Assembly: GCA_965662345.1 (NCBI GenBank)
Contig: CBFIHE010000014.1
Location: forward strand, 1-64,000
Direction of reading: 5' to 3'
DNA length: 64,000 bases
Source of the DNA: UBA6049 sp965662345
GTDB lineage: Bacteria; Bacteroidota; Bacteroidia; Flavobacteriales_G; Salibacteraceae
In this document: piece by piece, positions 26,270-35,589 of the stretch
Layout: the number at the start of each line of letters is the position of its first letter
How positions within the stretch are numbered: position 1 is the stretch's first letter
Program-made: the position numbers and the translations under genes
The notes under the pieces: model-generated
What the model was told of the DNA's origin: nothing
The model's input: only the letters and a program-made list of their open reading frames with translations
Databases searched by the model: none

Positions 26270-27283
26270 ATGTGCGCCTTACTCTCCATGCGTCCTGAAG
26301 GTATTTATTGCAGCGAAGCTGATGTGTTTATAGACCCTTGGCGACCCGTAGACAAAGCAATAATTACGCACGCTCATGCAGACCACAGTAGATACGGCAT
26401 GAAGCATTATCTCACCCACCACCACAGTATACCCGTAATAAAACATCGATTGGGTGCTGATATCTCTGTAGAAGGCAAGAATTACGGAGAAAAAACAATT
26501 ATAAATGGAGTTGAAATCTCCCTACACCCGGCAGGGCATATCATCGGCTCTGCCCAAATAAGGCTTTCTAAAGGGGGAGAAACATGGGTGGTTTCGGGAG
26601 ATTATAAAACAGCTCCTGATGCAACGTGTACTCCTTTTGAACCCGTTAAGTGCCAGCACTTTATTACAGAGTCAACCTTTGGTCTTCCTGTTTTTCAATG
26701 GCAAAACGAAGAAGTGGTGTTTCGCCAAATGGAACATTGGTACCAAAAAAACCATGCAGCGGGTATTACTTCTGTATTACTTGTTTATGCGCTAGGTAAA
26801 GCGCAACGCGTTATTCAAGCCCTCAACGGTAAAGTAGGCACCCTGTACACCCACGGTGCTGTTGAAAACACTAACGAAGCATTGCGCACTGCGGGTATAC
26901 ACATTCCTCATACAGAAAGAATCACACAAGACACAGTTATAAATCAAGTAAAAGGAGGATTTGTATTGGCCCCGCCTTCAGTTCAGAATACTACTTGGTT
27001 ACGAAAGTTTAAACCGCATAGCCTAGGAGTGGCAAGTGGATGGATGGCTATTCGTGGAACCAGAAGAAGAAGAAATCCAGACATAGGTTTTATACTGAGT
27101 GATCATGCCGATTGGAAAGGGTTGAACCTTGCTGTTGATGCAACGGGGGCAGACCACATTTATGTAACGCATGGCTATAGAAATGCTTTGGCCAATTGGT
27201 TTGCAGAAAAAGGCAAACATGCCTCTGTTTTAGACACAGAATTCATGGGTGAACTCTTTGAAGAAAAGGAGAACGCTAAATGA
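26270..27283 (+). CDS. Ligase-associated DNA exonuclease, metallo-beta-lactamase fold
   Basis: 337 residues. The metal site H34-A-H36-A-D38-H39 (HAHADHS) begins the metallo-beta-lactamase fold, followed by HPAGHIIGSAQ and SGDYK; a beta-CASP-type half follows. This family is consistently coded beside bacterial ATP-dependent DNA ligases and is thought to process DNA ends in repair. Here its stop overlaps the ligase start by four bases (27280-27283), giving coupled translation. The first 12 residues fit the family start. Confidence 0.92.
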   Translation: MCALLSMRPEGIYCSEADVFIDPWRPVDKAIITHAHADHSRYGMKHYLTHHHSIPVIKHRLGADISVEGKNYGEKTIINGVEISLHPAGHIIGSAQIRLSKGGETWVVSGDYKTAPDATCTPFEPVKCQHFITESTFGLPVFQWQNEEVVFRQMEHWYQKNHAAGITSVLLVYALGKAQRVIQALNGKVGTLYTHGAVENTNEALRTAGIHIPHTERITQDTVINQVKGGFVLAPPSVQNTTWLRKFKPHSLGVASGWMAIRGTRRRRNPDIGFILSDHADWKGLNLAVDATGADHIYVTHGYRNALANWFAEKGKHASVLDTEFMGELFEEKENAK

Positions 27284-28863
27284 GGACTTTCGTAAACTTA
27301 TTTAAAACGCTAGACCAAACTTCTAAATCAACGATTAAAATAAAGGCGTTGGTTAACTTCTTTGAGATAGCCTCTAATCAAGATAAGTTGCATGCCATTG
27401 CACTACTCAGCGGTAAACGGCCTAAACGCGCCATCTCAACAGCACTGCTAAGAGAGTGGACAGCAGAAGCGGCTAATCTTCCGTACTGGCTTTTTGAAGA
27501 ATCTTACCACGTAGTAGGCGATTTAGCTGAAACTATGGCACTGTTGGCGCCAGAGCACAGCGCATCGCATAATTATACACTTCATGATCTAATGAATTCA
27601 CTTGCTAAAATCACCAATACAAGTGATAAAGAGAAGAAAGAGTTTGTTCTAAGCATGTGGAATAAGCTAGATAAAGATGAAAAGTTTGTCTTTCATAAAC
27701 TACTCACTGGCGGTTGGCGCATAGGTGTTTCTCAAAAAACCATCACAAAAGCTCTCGCCAAGTATACAGGTGAAGAAGAGGCTATACTTACGCATAGGCT
27801 CATGGGTAATTTCAACCCGCTTGAGACAACGTATGAATCTATTGTTCTTAATCCAGACCCAAACGAGCAAGCCTCCAAGCCTTATCCGTTTTTCCTCGCC
27901 TATCCTGTAGAAGGTGATCCAGAGTTATTCCTGGGTGAGTGTGATCAATGGCAAATAGAATACAAGTGGGATGGAATCCGCGGACAACTTGTTATGCGAA
28001 ACAACGAAACCTTTATTTGGAGCAGGGGTGAAGAGTCCGTAACCCATCAGTTTCCAGAGTTAGCAAATACGCATCAGCACGTGCCTAATGGTACCGTTTT
28101 AGATGGCGAAATACTCGTTTGGATCAATGACCAACCTGGAGATTTTGCGCAACTTCAAAAAAGATTGGGAAGAAAAAGAGTCTCAAAGAAATTACTAGAA
28201 ACCTACCCTATTTCATTTATGGCTTATGACCTTCTTGAGCATGAAGGGAAAGACATAAGAGAAGAGCCGCTCAACAGGCGTAGAGCGATGCTTGAACAAG
28301 TTGTGAATAGTTGTTCCTCACCTCAAATCATGCTTTCGCCACTGGTTGAGGAGAACACCTGGAAGTCTGTTGCCAAAGCAAGAGAACTTTCAACTGAAAA
28401 GCGTAGTGAAGGCTTGATGATAAAGCATATAAATAGCAAGTACGGTACAGGTAGAAAACGAGGCGATTGGTTCAAGTGGAAGGTAGATCCACTTACTGTA
28501 GACGCGGTCATGATTTACGCAATGCGCGGTCACGGAAGAAGGGCTAACCTCTATACAGACTACACCTTTGCCGTTTGGAATAACGGAGATCTTGTGCCTG
28601 TAACCAAAGCATACTCAGGTTTAACCGATGCAGAGTTTAGGCAGGTAGATGCCTTTGTAAAGAAAAATACCCTAGAGCGATTTGGCCCAGTTAGAAGTGT
28701 TAAACCCGAGTTGGTTTTTGAAATTGCCTTTGAAGGTATCGCTAAATCTACCCGTCATAAAAGCGGAGTTGCTCTTCGCTTTCCGCGTATGGCTAGATGG
28801 CGAAAAGACAAACCAGCTGATGAAGCAAACACACTTGATGACTTGATGCAATTAATTCATTAA
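27280..28863 (+). CDS. ATP-dependent DNA ligase
   Basis: 527 residues. An N-terminal helical DNA-binding domain (about 1-195) precedes the adenylation domain with the nucleophile K229 in YKWDG, DGEILVW and FKWKVDPL, and a C-terminal OB-fold. It seals nicks using ATP, additional to the NAD-dependent LigA presumably coded elsewhere. The gene is coupled to the exonuclease upstream. The usual helicase (Lhr-like) and phosphoesterase (PdeM) partners of this repair cluster are absent from this site. Confidence 0.93.
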   Translation: MRTFVNLFKTLDQTSKSTIKIKALVNFFEIASNQDKLHAIALLSGKRPKRAISTALLREWTAEAANLPYWLFEESYHVVGDLAETMALLAPEHSASHNYTLHDLMNSLAKITNTSDKEKKEFVLSMWNKLDKDEKFVFHKLLTGGWRIGVSQKTITKALAKYTGEEEAILTHRLMGNFNPLETTYESIVLNPDPNEQASKPYPFFLAYPVEGDPELFLGECDQWQIEYKWDGIRGQLVMRNNETFIWSRGEESVTHQFPELANTHQHVPNGTVLDGEILVWINDQPGDFAQLQKRLGRKRVSKKLLETYPISFMAYDLLEHEGKDIREEPLNRRRAMLEQVVNSCSSPQIMLSPLVEENTWKSVAKARELSTEKRSEGLMIKHINSKYGTGRKRGDWFKWKVDPLTVDAVMIYAMRGHGRRANLYTDYTFAVWNNGDLVPVTKAYSGLTDAEFRQVDAFVKKNTLERFGPVRSVKPELVFEIAFEGIAKSTRHKSGVALRFPRMARWRKDKPADEANTLDDLMQLIH

Positions 28864-28937
28864 CCCCATCAAGCATGTTTAACCCATGTTAAGCATATAG
28901 GAAGCTTATCTAGAATAATTCCAAGTAATAAAAGCCA

Positions 28938-29072
28938 CATAAAACAGGGTTAACCACCAAGGTCACTTATAAATCTGCTTTTATTTTTAATGTGTTCATT
29001 TATTGTTTGTTATAAATTTTTATTGACTTTTTTGGTCTTAGCAATAGCGTAATATTACTCATAAAACAGGGT
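28938..29072 (+). repeat. Pair of 13-bp direct repeats in the 258-base gap before the PhoX-like gene
   Basis: The 13-mer CATAAAACAGGGT occurs at 28938-28950 and again at 29060-29072, 122 bases apart, within the gap 28864-29121. Such a spaced pair could be a regulator-binding site for the PhoX-like gene. TTTG 29031-29034 lies in the region without a full TAnnTTTG partner. Otherwise the gap is AT-rich and I see no other feature in it. Confidence 0.4.
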
Positions 29073-29121
29073 AAAGCTATACCCGTTCATTTGTGTTCAA
29101 TAAATCACAATAAACCAAGAG

Positions 29122-30984
29122 ATGAAAAAACTTTACGCCTCAGCATTTGCAATTTTAGGATTTGCAGCAGCTGCCAACAGCCAGTCTTTCCCCATAGAAA
29201 TAGACGTGACTGGATGGGATACCAATGACTGGGTTCCTTCAACCATAATCATGCCTCAATCTCCTATTAAGTCACAAGTACTTTTTGTTGGAGGCAACGA
29301 TATGGTTTCTACCATTAACTACAACGGCCAACAAGTAATGGAGCCTGCCAAACAATGGCACGACTTCATTGGCTTTACACCAGATAACAGTTCTTCTGAC
29401 TTAGGTTGGATTTCAGTTAACCACGAGATGATTCAATCCAATGACAACATTGGTGATGGTGGTGGTATGACCGTTTTTAAAATTGCAGTGGACCCCACAG
29501 CAGACACACTAACCGTTGTTGACCAAACGCTTACAGACGGCCGCTCAGGTAAATTCTTTAACGTTGACTTCATCAATACCGTTGGTGAAACTGGAATGAA
29601 CTGTGGTGGTATTACTTCTGATGCTGATGGTAGAATTTGGACAGCAGAGGAATGGTTCCGCTCATCTACAAATTCTATCTATGCAGGTGGTGGCGGTGTA
29701 CGCGATACTGCAGATTGGAATATTTCATCAGACATTTCAGGAGACTTTGATGGATCTACCGTTCGTAAGTTTGAGAACTTTAACTACATGGTAGAAATAG
29801 ACCCAAAAGAAGCTGTAGCTCTACGCAAGCAATACAATTGGGGTCGTCAAGGGTTTGAAGGTGGCGTAGTTATGCCAGATAACCAAACTGTATACTTGGG
29901 TGTAGATGCTACTCCGGCTGCATGGTTGAAGTTTATTGCAGACACTCCAGGCGATTTCACCTCTGGTGATTTGTTCTTTTACAAACATGATGGTTCAGGT
30001 AACAAGTGGATTGAGGTAGACAATTCTCAATTGAGCAATATGTTGAATCTGAATGACATCACATTCCCAGGCGGTGCAACCATGTACAACCGTGTGGAAT
30101 GGGTGGCTTATTCCCAATCTACTGGTAAAATTTACTTTACAGAAACTGGTCGTGATAGACCTGGTTCTCGTTGGAGAGATGAGCATGCAGCTGGTGGAAC
30201 TCACTCACCACATCACCTTCAAAGAGCAGTTGCTCAAGGAACACATCCAGATTCTTCTGACTACGTTGATTACTACGGTCGTGTTATGGAATTTGATCCT
30301 GCAACCGATGAAATGCGTGTATTCTTAGCAGGGGGACCAGAATTCCACGGTTCTTCTAATGTTGCTTTGGAAAGCTACCCAGAGAAGCACTTGTCTAATC
30401 CTGACGGTTTAAACTTCTTCAGACCAGTTATTGACGGTAAGTTGTTTGAATACATGATTGTAAACGAAGATTTGAACGGTACATCATACGGACGTGTACC
30501 TGCTGGTACAAGCAACCGTACTTGTGAGTTGTTCTTGTTAGATATGAACATAAACAACCCAACGGTGAAGGATTTAATCCGTATAGCTGTAGTTCCAGCA
30601 GGAGCAGAGGTAACTGGTGCTATTGGTATTGATAACAACACAATCTTATTTAACTCACAGCATCCTAGCACCAACAATCCATACCCATTCAACAATTCAT
30701 TGACGATGGCCGTAACAGGTTGGGAACAAGCTTTGAGAGACGGACTTCTTTCTCCAACAGGCGTTGAAGAAGCACAAGAAGGTATTACATTCAAAATCTT
30801 CCCTAACCCAGCTACACGTGAAATTCGTTTTAATACTAATACAGATGTGGCTATCTACAACAATAGTGGTCAACGTGTGAAAGTGGCTCGAAACGTAAAC
30901 TATGTATTGGTTGAAGACTTGCCAGCAGGATTGTACTTTATACAAAACGCAAGCGGTGAAACTTCTAAATTAATAATCAAGTAA
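29122..30984 (+). CDS. Secreted PhoX-like (DUF839) protein with T9SS sorting domain
   Basis: 620 residues. Signal peptide ends at ANSQ. The body matches the DUF839/PhoX beta-propeller family: WISVNHE near residue 97, NCGGITSDADGRIWTAEE, YNRVEWVAY, KIYFTETG and LSNPDGL. PhoX enzymes are Ca/Fe-dependent phosphatases; the metal residues cannot be confirmed without alignment, so phosphatase activity is likely but unproved. The C-terminal 75 residues (FPNPATRE to KLIIK) are a T9SS type A domain. Arg codons are mostly CGT, unlike many neighbours, which suggests strong expression. A strong terminator follows. Confidence 0.85.
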   Translation: MKKLYASAFAILGFAAAANSQSFPIEIDVTGWDTNDWVPSTIIMPQSPIKSQVLFVGGNDMVSTINYNGQQVMEPAKQWHDFIGFTPDNSSSDLGWISVNHEMIQSNDNIGDGGGMTVFKIAVDPTADTLTVVDQTLTDGRSGKFFNVDFINTVGETGMNCGGITSDADGRIWTAEEWFRSSTNSIYAGGGGVRDTADWNISSDISGDFDGSTVRKFENFNYMVEIDPKEAVALRKQYNWGRQGFEGGVVMPDNQTVYLGVDATPAAWLKFIADTPGDFTSGDLFFYKHDGSGNKWIEVDNSQLSNMLNLNDITFPGGATMYNRVEWVAYSQSTGKIYFTETGRDRPGSRWRDEHAAGGTHSPHHLQRAVAQGTHPDSSDYVDYYGRVMEFDPATDEMRVFLAGGPEFHGSSNVALESYPEKHLSNPDGLNFFRPVIDGKLFEYMIVNEDLNGTSYGRVPAGTSNRTCELFLLDMNINNPTVKDLIRIAVVPAGAEVTGAIGIDNNTILFNSQHPSTNNPYPFNNSLTMAVTGWEQALRDGLLSPTGVEEAQEGITFKIFPNPATREIRFNTNTDVAIYNNSGQRVKVARNVNYVLVEDLPAGLYFIQNASGETSKLIIK

Positions 30985-31020
30985 ATTCAGTCTTCTTTGA
31001 AGGCATACGGTGAATATGAG

Positions 31021-31047
31021 ACCGGTCGCGTTTTGCGACCGGTTTTT
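31021..31047 (+). terminator. Intrinsic terminator after the PhoX-like gene
   Basis: ACCGGTCGC (31021-31029) pairs perfectly with GCGACCGGT (31035-31043) around loop GTTTT and runs into five T. It lies only 16 bases before the start of the peroxidase gene, so that gene depends on read-through or on a promoter not recognised here. Confidence 0.9.
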
Positions 31048-31062
31048 CTAATTCTATACGCC

Positions 31063-33003
31063 ATGAAAAAAGTACTCTTGACATTCATTGCTCTCACCTG
31101 TCTTTTTTTACTCTCACCATCTTTTACACCCAAGATTGAAGAACTCCCCGCACCAACTCTTCACAAAGAATACCTCAACAAGCTTGATGCATTTATAACG
31201 CATTGCGAAACGCTCCAAAAAACTGCTGTAGAGGTAAAGACGAATAGTTCCTCGGTTGAAGATTTACGTAAACACCTCATCCTCTCTCGAAGTGCCTACA
31301 AGGAAATAGAAATATTCTTTGAATACATAGACCAACAAGGCGCACGTGACTTCATAAACGGGGCTCCTCTGCCAAAGCTAGAGCGTAAAGTTCCAGAACT
31401 TGTAGTGCTTCAGCCAAAAGGCTTGCAAGTGTTAGATGAGCTCATTTTTGATGAGGATCCCAACTTAGATGAAATATGCAAACAAACCAATGCGCTTGTT
31501 GACAACATCAACCGCATGAAAACGTTGCATACGGCTTACCCTTTGCAAGATAGACATGTATTTGAAGCTATGCGTTTTGAAGTAATTCGCATAACCTCAT
31601 TAGGGTTAACGGGGTTTGATACCCCACTAAGCGGAAATGCATTACCCGAAGCACTATTAGCCTTAAGAAGCATAGAAAAAGCATACCAACCCTACTTTTC
31701 TATTGTAGAAAAAAACTCATCTAAAGCTCATGAAGTAATTTCCAGCGCCCTTTCTTTTGGTATTGAAATGCTCAACACATCAAATGGGTTTGACTCATTC
31801 GATAGACTCACTTTTACCAAAAATGTATCTGTTCCTTTATACAGAAACCTACTCAAAGCGCAGCGGGCTTTAGGCGTTGAAAACTATTATGAAGTGAGTA
31901 ATCAACTTAGAGCTATTAACTTTTTAGGTGAAGAGTTTTTTAGTGATGACTTTCTTAATCCATACTACTACACCGGACTTAAACCAGGAAATGATAACGC
32001 TTTGCTTACAGAGCTAGGTAAAACACTGTTTTTTGATCCTATTCTTTCCTCAAACAACAAACGCGCTTGCGCCTCTTGCCATAACCCAGACAAAGGCTTC
32101 GCTGATGGTGTGGCTAAAAGCATAGCGATGGATTTTGAGGGTACAGTAAATAGAAATGCTCCTACCCTACTCAATGCTGTTTATTCTGATCGTTTCTTTC
32201 ATGACTTACGTGCAGAAAACTTAGACCTACAAACAGAGCATGTTTTCTACAGTGATAAAGAGTTTGATACTGATATACCTGAAATTCTAGAGAAGTTAAA
32301 TAGCTCTGCTGAATACAAAGCGCGTTTTGCAGCAGCCTTCGATAAACAGCAAAAAGATGCATCTATCACCAAGCTCCAGTTGAATTACGCTTTTGCTTCG
32401 TATGTTTTGTCGCTTCGTAGTTATAACTCACCTATCGACCGCTATTTACGTGGTGAATCTATTGAGCTATCGACAAACGTTAAAAACGGTTTTAATCTAT
32501 TTATGGGCAAAGCCGCTTGTGGTACATGTCACTTTGCACCTACTTTTAGTGGTTTGGTTCCGCCTCACTTTAATGAAAACGAAAGCGAAGTACTTGGTGT
32601 GGCACAAAACCCCTATGACACCCCTTCTGTGGTTGACCCTGATGGTGGAAGAGCGGCAGCTGGTATTCTCAAAGAAGAGTCAGACATTTATTTAAACTCT
32701 TTTAAAACGCCAACGGTACGTAACATTACCCTTACCGCCCCCTACATGCATAACGGAGCTTATAAAACACTTGAAGATGTTATGCACTTCTACAATGTGG
32801 GTGGTGGTTCAGGTATTGGTATTGTCTTAGATAACCAGACTTTACCTACAGATTCTTTGGGGCTAAACGAGTCTGAGTTGCAAGACTTGATTGCCTTTAT
32901 GCAGGCGTTAACAGATACAGTGGGGCTCAGTTCAATTCCTTCTTCGCTGCCTACTTTTGAGTCTGATGAACTCAACAGTCGAAAGGTAGGAGGAGAATAC
33001 TAA
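31063..33003 (+). CDS. Di-heme cytochrome c peroxidase (MauG family) with helical N-terminal domain
   Basis: 646 residues. A hydrophobic signal segment starts at ATG 31063. Residues about 30-290 form a helical domain resembling imelysin-like iron-binding or periplasmic proteins. The C-terminal half is the di-heme peroxidase: heme motifs C336-A-S-C-H340 and C486-G-T-C-H490, plus FKTPTVRNI and PYMHNG typical of the family. It would reduce hydrogen peroxide, or oxidise another substrate, in the periplasm. It follows the PhoX-like gene in the same orientation with a terminator between. ATG 31063 is chosen because earlier in-frame codons lie in the terminator. Confidence 0.88.
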   Translation: MKKVLLTFIALTCLFLLSPSFTPKIEELPAPTLHKEYLNKLDAFITHCETLQKTAVEVKTNSSSVEDLRKHLILSRSAYKEIEIFFEYIDQQGARDFINGAPLPKLERKVPELVVLQPKGLQVLDELIFDEDPNLDEICKQTNALVDNINRMKTLHTAYPLQDRHVFEAMRFEVIRITSLGLTGFDTPLSGNALPEALLALRSIEKAYQPYFSIVEKNSSKAHEVISSALSFGIEMLNTSNGFDSFDRLTFTKNVSVPLYRNLLKAQRALGVENYYEVSNQLRAINFLGEEFFSDDFLNPYYYTGLKPGNDNALLTELGKTLFFDPILSSNNKRACASCHNPDKGFADGVAKSIAMDFEGTVNRNAPTLLNAVYSDRFFHDLRAENLDLQTEHVFYSDKEFDTDIPEILEKLNSSAEYKARFAAAFDKQQKDASITKLQLNYAFASYVLSLRSYNSPIDRYLRGESIELSTNVKNGFNLFMGKAACGTCHFAPTFSGLVPPHFNENESEVLGVAQNPYDTPSVVDPDGGRAAAGILKEESDIYLNSFKTPTVRNITLTAPYMHNGAYKTLEDVMHFYNVGGGSGIGIVLDNQTLPTDSLGLNESELQDLIAFMQALTDTVGLSSIPSSLPTFESDELNSRKVGGEY

Positions 33004-33061
33004 TGCGTTTGGTTTTTCTGTTTCTTCCCTATAAAAAGGGAGATGAGAATCTTGAAATGAA

Positions 33062-34702
33062 CTAACGCGCTTCTTTAATTTTAGCTAATAAAGCAGTTGT
33101 GCTCGCATCTAGCTTTGCTTCACCATCGCTTTGCAATGCTTTGAGTATGGGTTTTGCTAATTGCTTACCTAGTTCTACACCCCATTGATCATAGCTAAAG
33201 ACGTTCCAAATTACACCCTGTACAAATATTTTGTGCTCGTACATAGCTATTAATGCACCCAATACTTTTGGTGTTAGTTCATCAAATAAAATACTATTAG
33301 TTGGCTTGTTCCCTTCAAAAATTTTAAACGGAAGTAGCGCCTCAATTTCAGATTGAGATAATCCAGTTTCTATTAATTCCTTTTCAGCTTCCTCTGCAGT
33401 TTTACCTTGCATTAAAGCTTGTGTTTGAGCTAAGAAGTTAGCCATGAGTTTATCATGGTGGTCTCCTATTTTATTCAATGACCGCATAGGAGCAATAAAG
33501 TCTGCTGGAATTAGTTTGGTGCCTTGGTGTATAAGTTGATAAAATGCATGCTGACCATTCGTTCCTGGTTCTCCCCAAATTATAGGTCCAGTTTGGTAAG
33601 CAATACGGTTACCATTTCTATCTACAGATTTTCCATTGCTCTCCATATCTCCTTGCTGCAAGTAAGCTGCAAAGCGATGCAAGTACTGATCATAAGGCAG
33701 AATAGCATGGCTCTCTGCATTGAAAAAGTTATTATACCATATGCCTAACAATGCTAATGTTGCTGGTAGACTCTTCTCTTGCTCAATTCTGAAATGTTCA
33801 TCCATCTCATATGCTCCAGCTAAGAGTTCTTCAAATTTATCATATCCAACAGCCAAGCAAATGGATAAGCCAATAGCACTCCAAAGCGAGTATCTGCCTC
33901 CTACCCAATTGCTAAATGCAAACATGTTTTGTTCAGCTATCCCAAAAGCGGTTACCGCTTGCTTATTTGTGCTAAGTGCCACAAAGTGTTTACGAATAGC
34001 TTCATTTGGCGCACCAGATTTTAAGAACCAAGACTTTGCAGTTTCTGCATTAGTCATGGTCTCTTGCGTAGTAAAGGTTTTGGAGGCAATAATAAATAGT
34101 GTGGTTTCAGGATTTATACGTTTCAAGGTTTCTGCTATGTGCGTGTCATCTACATTAGAAACAAAGTGAACATTTAACCGCGTTTTATAATGCTTGAGCG
34201 CTTCACAAACCATAACTGGGCCCAAATCACTTCCACCAATACCTATGTTTACTACATCTGTAATCTCTTTACCGCTATATCCTTTGTGTTCTCCAGAAAT
34301 GACTGAATTTGAAAAGGTTTTCATTTGTTGTAACACCTCATGTATACCAGGTATCACATTCTCACCGTCCACTAGAACAGTAGCATTTACAGGTTTGCGT
34401 AAGGCAGTATGTAATACCGCTCTATCTTCCGTTTCATTAATTGATTCACCAGAAAATTGTGCTTCAATAGCAGTACCTAAACCCGTTTCTACGGCTAAGC
34501 TTCTGAGGATATCAATTGTTTTTGTAGTAATTCGATTCTTAGAATAATCCAAATAAATACCACAGGCTGCCAAGCTCAAGTTTTCTGGTCTAGTTGAATC
34601 TTGTGCAAAGAGCGCTCGCATGTGTGTACTTTTAATTTCGTTAAAGTGATCTTGAAGCGCTCGATAGGCCTGTGTTTGTGTAGGATTAATTCTTTCTAAC
34701 AT
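33062..34702 (-). CDS. pgi: Glucose-6-phosphate isomerase
   Basis: 546 residues, the typical length of the large bacterial type. It interconverts glucose-6-phosphate and fructose-6-phosphate. Signatures are GIGGSDLGP near residue 155, MESNGKSVDRNGN, and GEPGTNGQHAFYQLIHQGT carrying the catalytic His. The cytoplasmic enzyme lies beside rpiB, another sugar-phosphate isomerase. ATG 34702 is clear. A terminator lies between it and rpiB, so the two are separate units. Confidence 0.97.
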   Translation of the reverse strand: MLERINPTQTQAYRALQDHFNEIKSTHMRALFAQDSTRPENLSLAACGIYLDYSKNRITTKTIDILRSLAVETGLGTAIEAQFSGESINETEDRAVLHTALRKPVNATVLVDGENVIPGIHEVLQQMKTFSNSVISGEHKGYSGKEITDVVNIGIGGSDLGPVMVCEALKHYKTRLNVHFVSNVDDTHIAETLKRINPETTLFIIASKTFTTQETMTNAETAKSWFLKSGAPNEAIRKHFVALSTNKQAVTAFGIAEQNMFAFSNWVGGRYSLWSAIGLSICLAVGYDKFEELLAGAYEMDEHFRIEQEKSLPATLALLGIWYNNFFNAESHAILPYDQYLHRFAAYLQQGDMESNGKSVDRNGNRIAYQTGPIIWGEPGTNGQHAFYQLIHQGTKLIPADFIAPMRSLNKIGDHHDKLMANFLAQTQALMQGKTAEEAEKELIETGLSQSEIEALLPFKIFEGNKPTNSILFDELTPKVLGALIAMYEHKIFVQGVIWNVFSYDQWGVELGKQLAKPILKALQSDGEAKLDASTTALLAKIKEAR

Positions 34703-34733
34703 AGTGTATAAATAACATTTAACTGCAAATAAA

Positions 34734-34764
34734 AGGGATGTAACGCATATAGCATTACATCCCT
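34734..34764 (-). terminator. Intrinsic terminator after rpiB
   Basis: AGGGATGTAA (34734-34743) and TTACATCCCT (34755-34764) pair perfectly over 10 bp around an 11-base loop. Read on the minus strand the stem is followed by TTTTATTT, fitting termination of rpiB transcription before pgi. Confidence 0.75.
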
Positions 34765-34788
34765 AAATTATTAAAGCGTTGCGTAGTT

Positions 34789-35220
34789 TTAAGAACAAGC
34801 AATCTTATCTACGCGTCTTTGGTGTCTTCCACCTTCAAAAGAGGTATCTAAAAAATGTTCTAAACAGGCAAGTGCTACTTCTTCTGGAATGTAGCGTGCT
34901 GGGAGTGCTAAAACGTTGGCATTGTTATGTAACCTGGCCATGTGCGCAATCTCAGGTTCCCAACAAAGTGCTGAACGGATACCCTGGTGTTTATTCACAG
35001 TCATATTTATTCCGTTTCCACTTCCACAAATAACAACTCCCAACTCAGATTTTCCACTTTCAACATCGTTAGCAACTGGGTGAGCATAATCTGGATAATC
35101 TGTACTTTCTTCACTGTAAGTTCCGTGATCTGAAACTTCTATTTTTCTTGCATCAAGCACCTGCTTTACCTTTTCTTTGAGTGCGAATCCAGCATGATCG
35201 CTGCCAATGGATATTTTCAT
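34789..35220 (-). CDS. rpiB: Ribose-5-phosphate isomerase B
   Basis: 143 residues, normal length for the RpiB/LacA-LacB family. SDHAG at the N-terminus, C65 in VICGSGNG (the catalytic Cys of this family) and the C-terminal HQRRV are visible. It interconverts ribose-5-phosphate and ribulose-5-phosphate in the pentose phosphate pathway. It lies upstream of pgi on the same strand but has its own terminator. Confidence 0.95.
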   Translation of the reverse strand: MKISIGSDHAGFALKEKVKQVLDARKIEVSDHGTYSEESTDYPDYAHPVANDVESGKSELGVVICGSGNGINMTVNKHQGIRSALCWEPEIAHMARLHNNANVLALPARYIPEEVALACLEHFLDTSFEGGRHQRRVDKIACS

Positions 35221-35589
35221 TGTAATGAATTGATATTGAGTATTATTGATAGTTATTCACAAAGTTATGAATAGCACTGTTAAAAGCCGGTGATATTGCG
35301 TGAAAGAATTCTCTTGCAAATGAAACTAAAATTTCCGGTTAACACGTTTGTAAGACTGGGCACTAGGAGTTAGCTATTCTTTACACACATTTTACAGCTG
35401 GCTTATGAACTCTGTTTTAAGTGAAGTTTAGATTGAAGTTACCAACCAATATACTAATGAACCTCTTGTTAATAACATCATAGGATAATTGTTTTCAGTA
35501 TTTTGCGTTCACCACTCGTGTTAGTTGAATGTTAAGAATATCCTGTAATTCAAGAAAGCAACAGTTTGGTAAAAAAAGAAACCAACACC
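35221..35589. other. 369-base AT-rich gap between rpiB and the MORN protein gene
   Basis: No open frame of note. One TTATTCACA at 35253-35261 matches the DnaA-box consensus but stands alone. The plus-strand gene lies 3' and must be transcribed from this region, yet only an imperfect TATTTTG (35499-35505) resembles a -7 box. I see no RNA gene. Confidence 0.5.

Noticed and set aside
35253..35261. TTATTCACA, a perfect match to the DnaA-box consensus, in a gap without genes
   Set aside because: Only one copy is present, with no cluster, no AT-rich unwinding repeats and no dnaA or dnaN nearby. A single 9-mer in 64 kb of AT-rich DNA is expected by chance.
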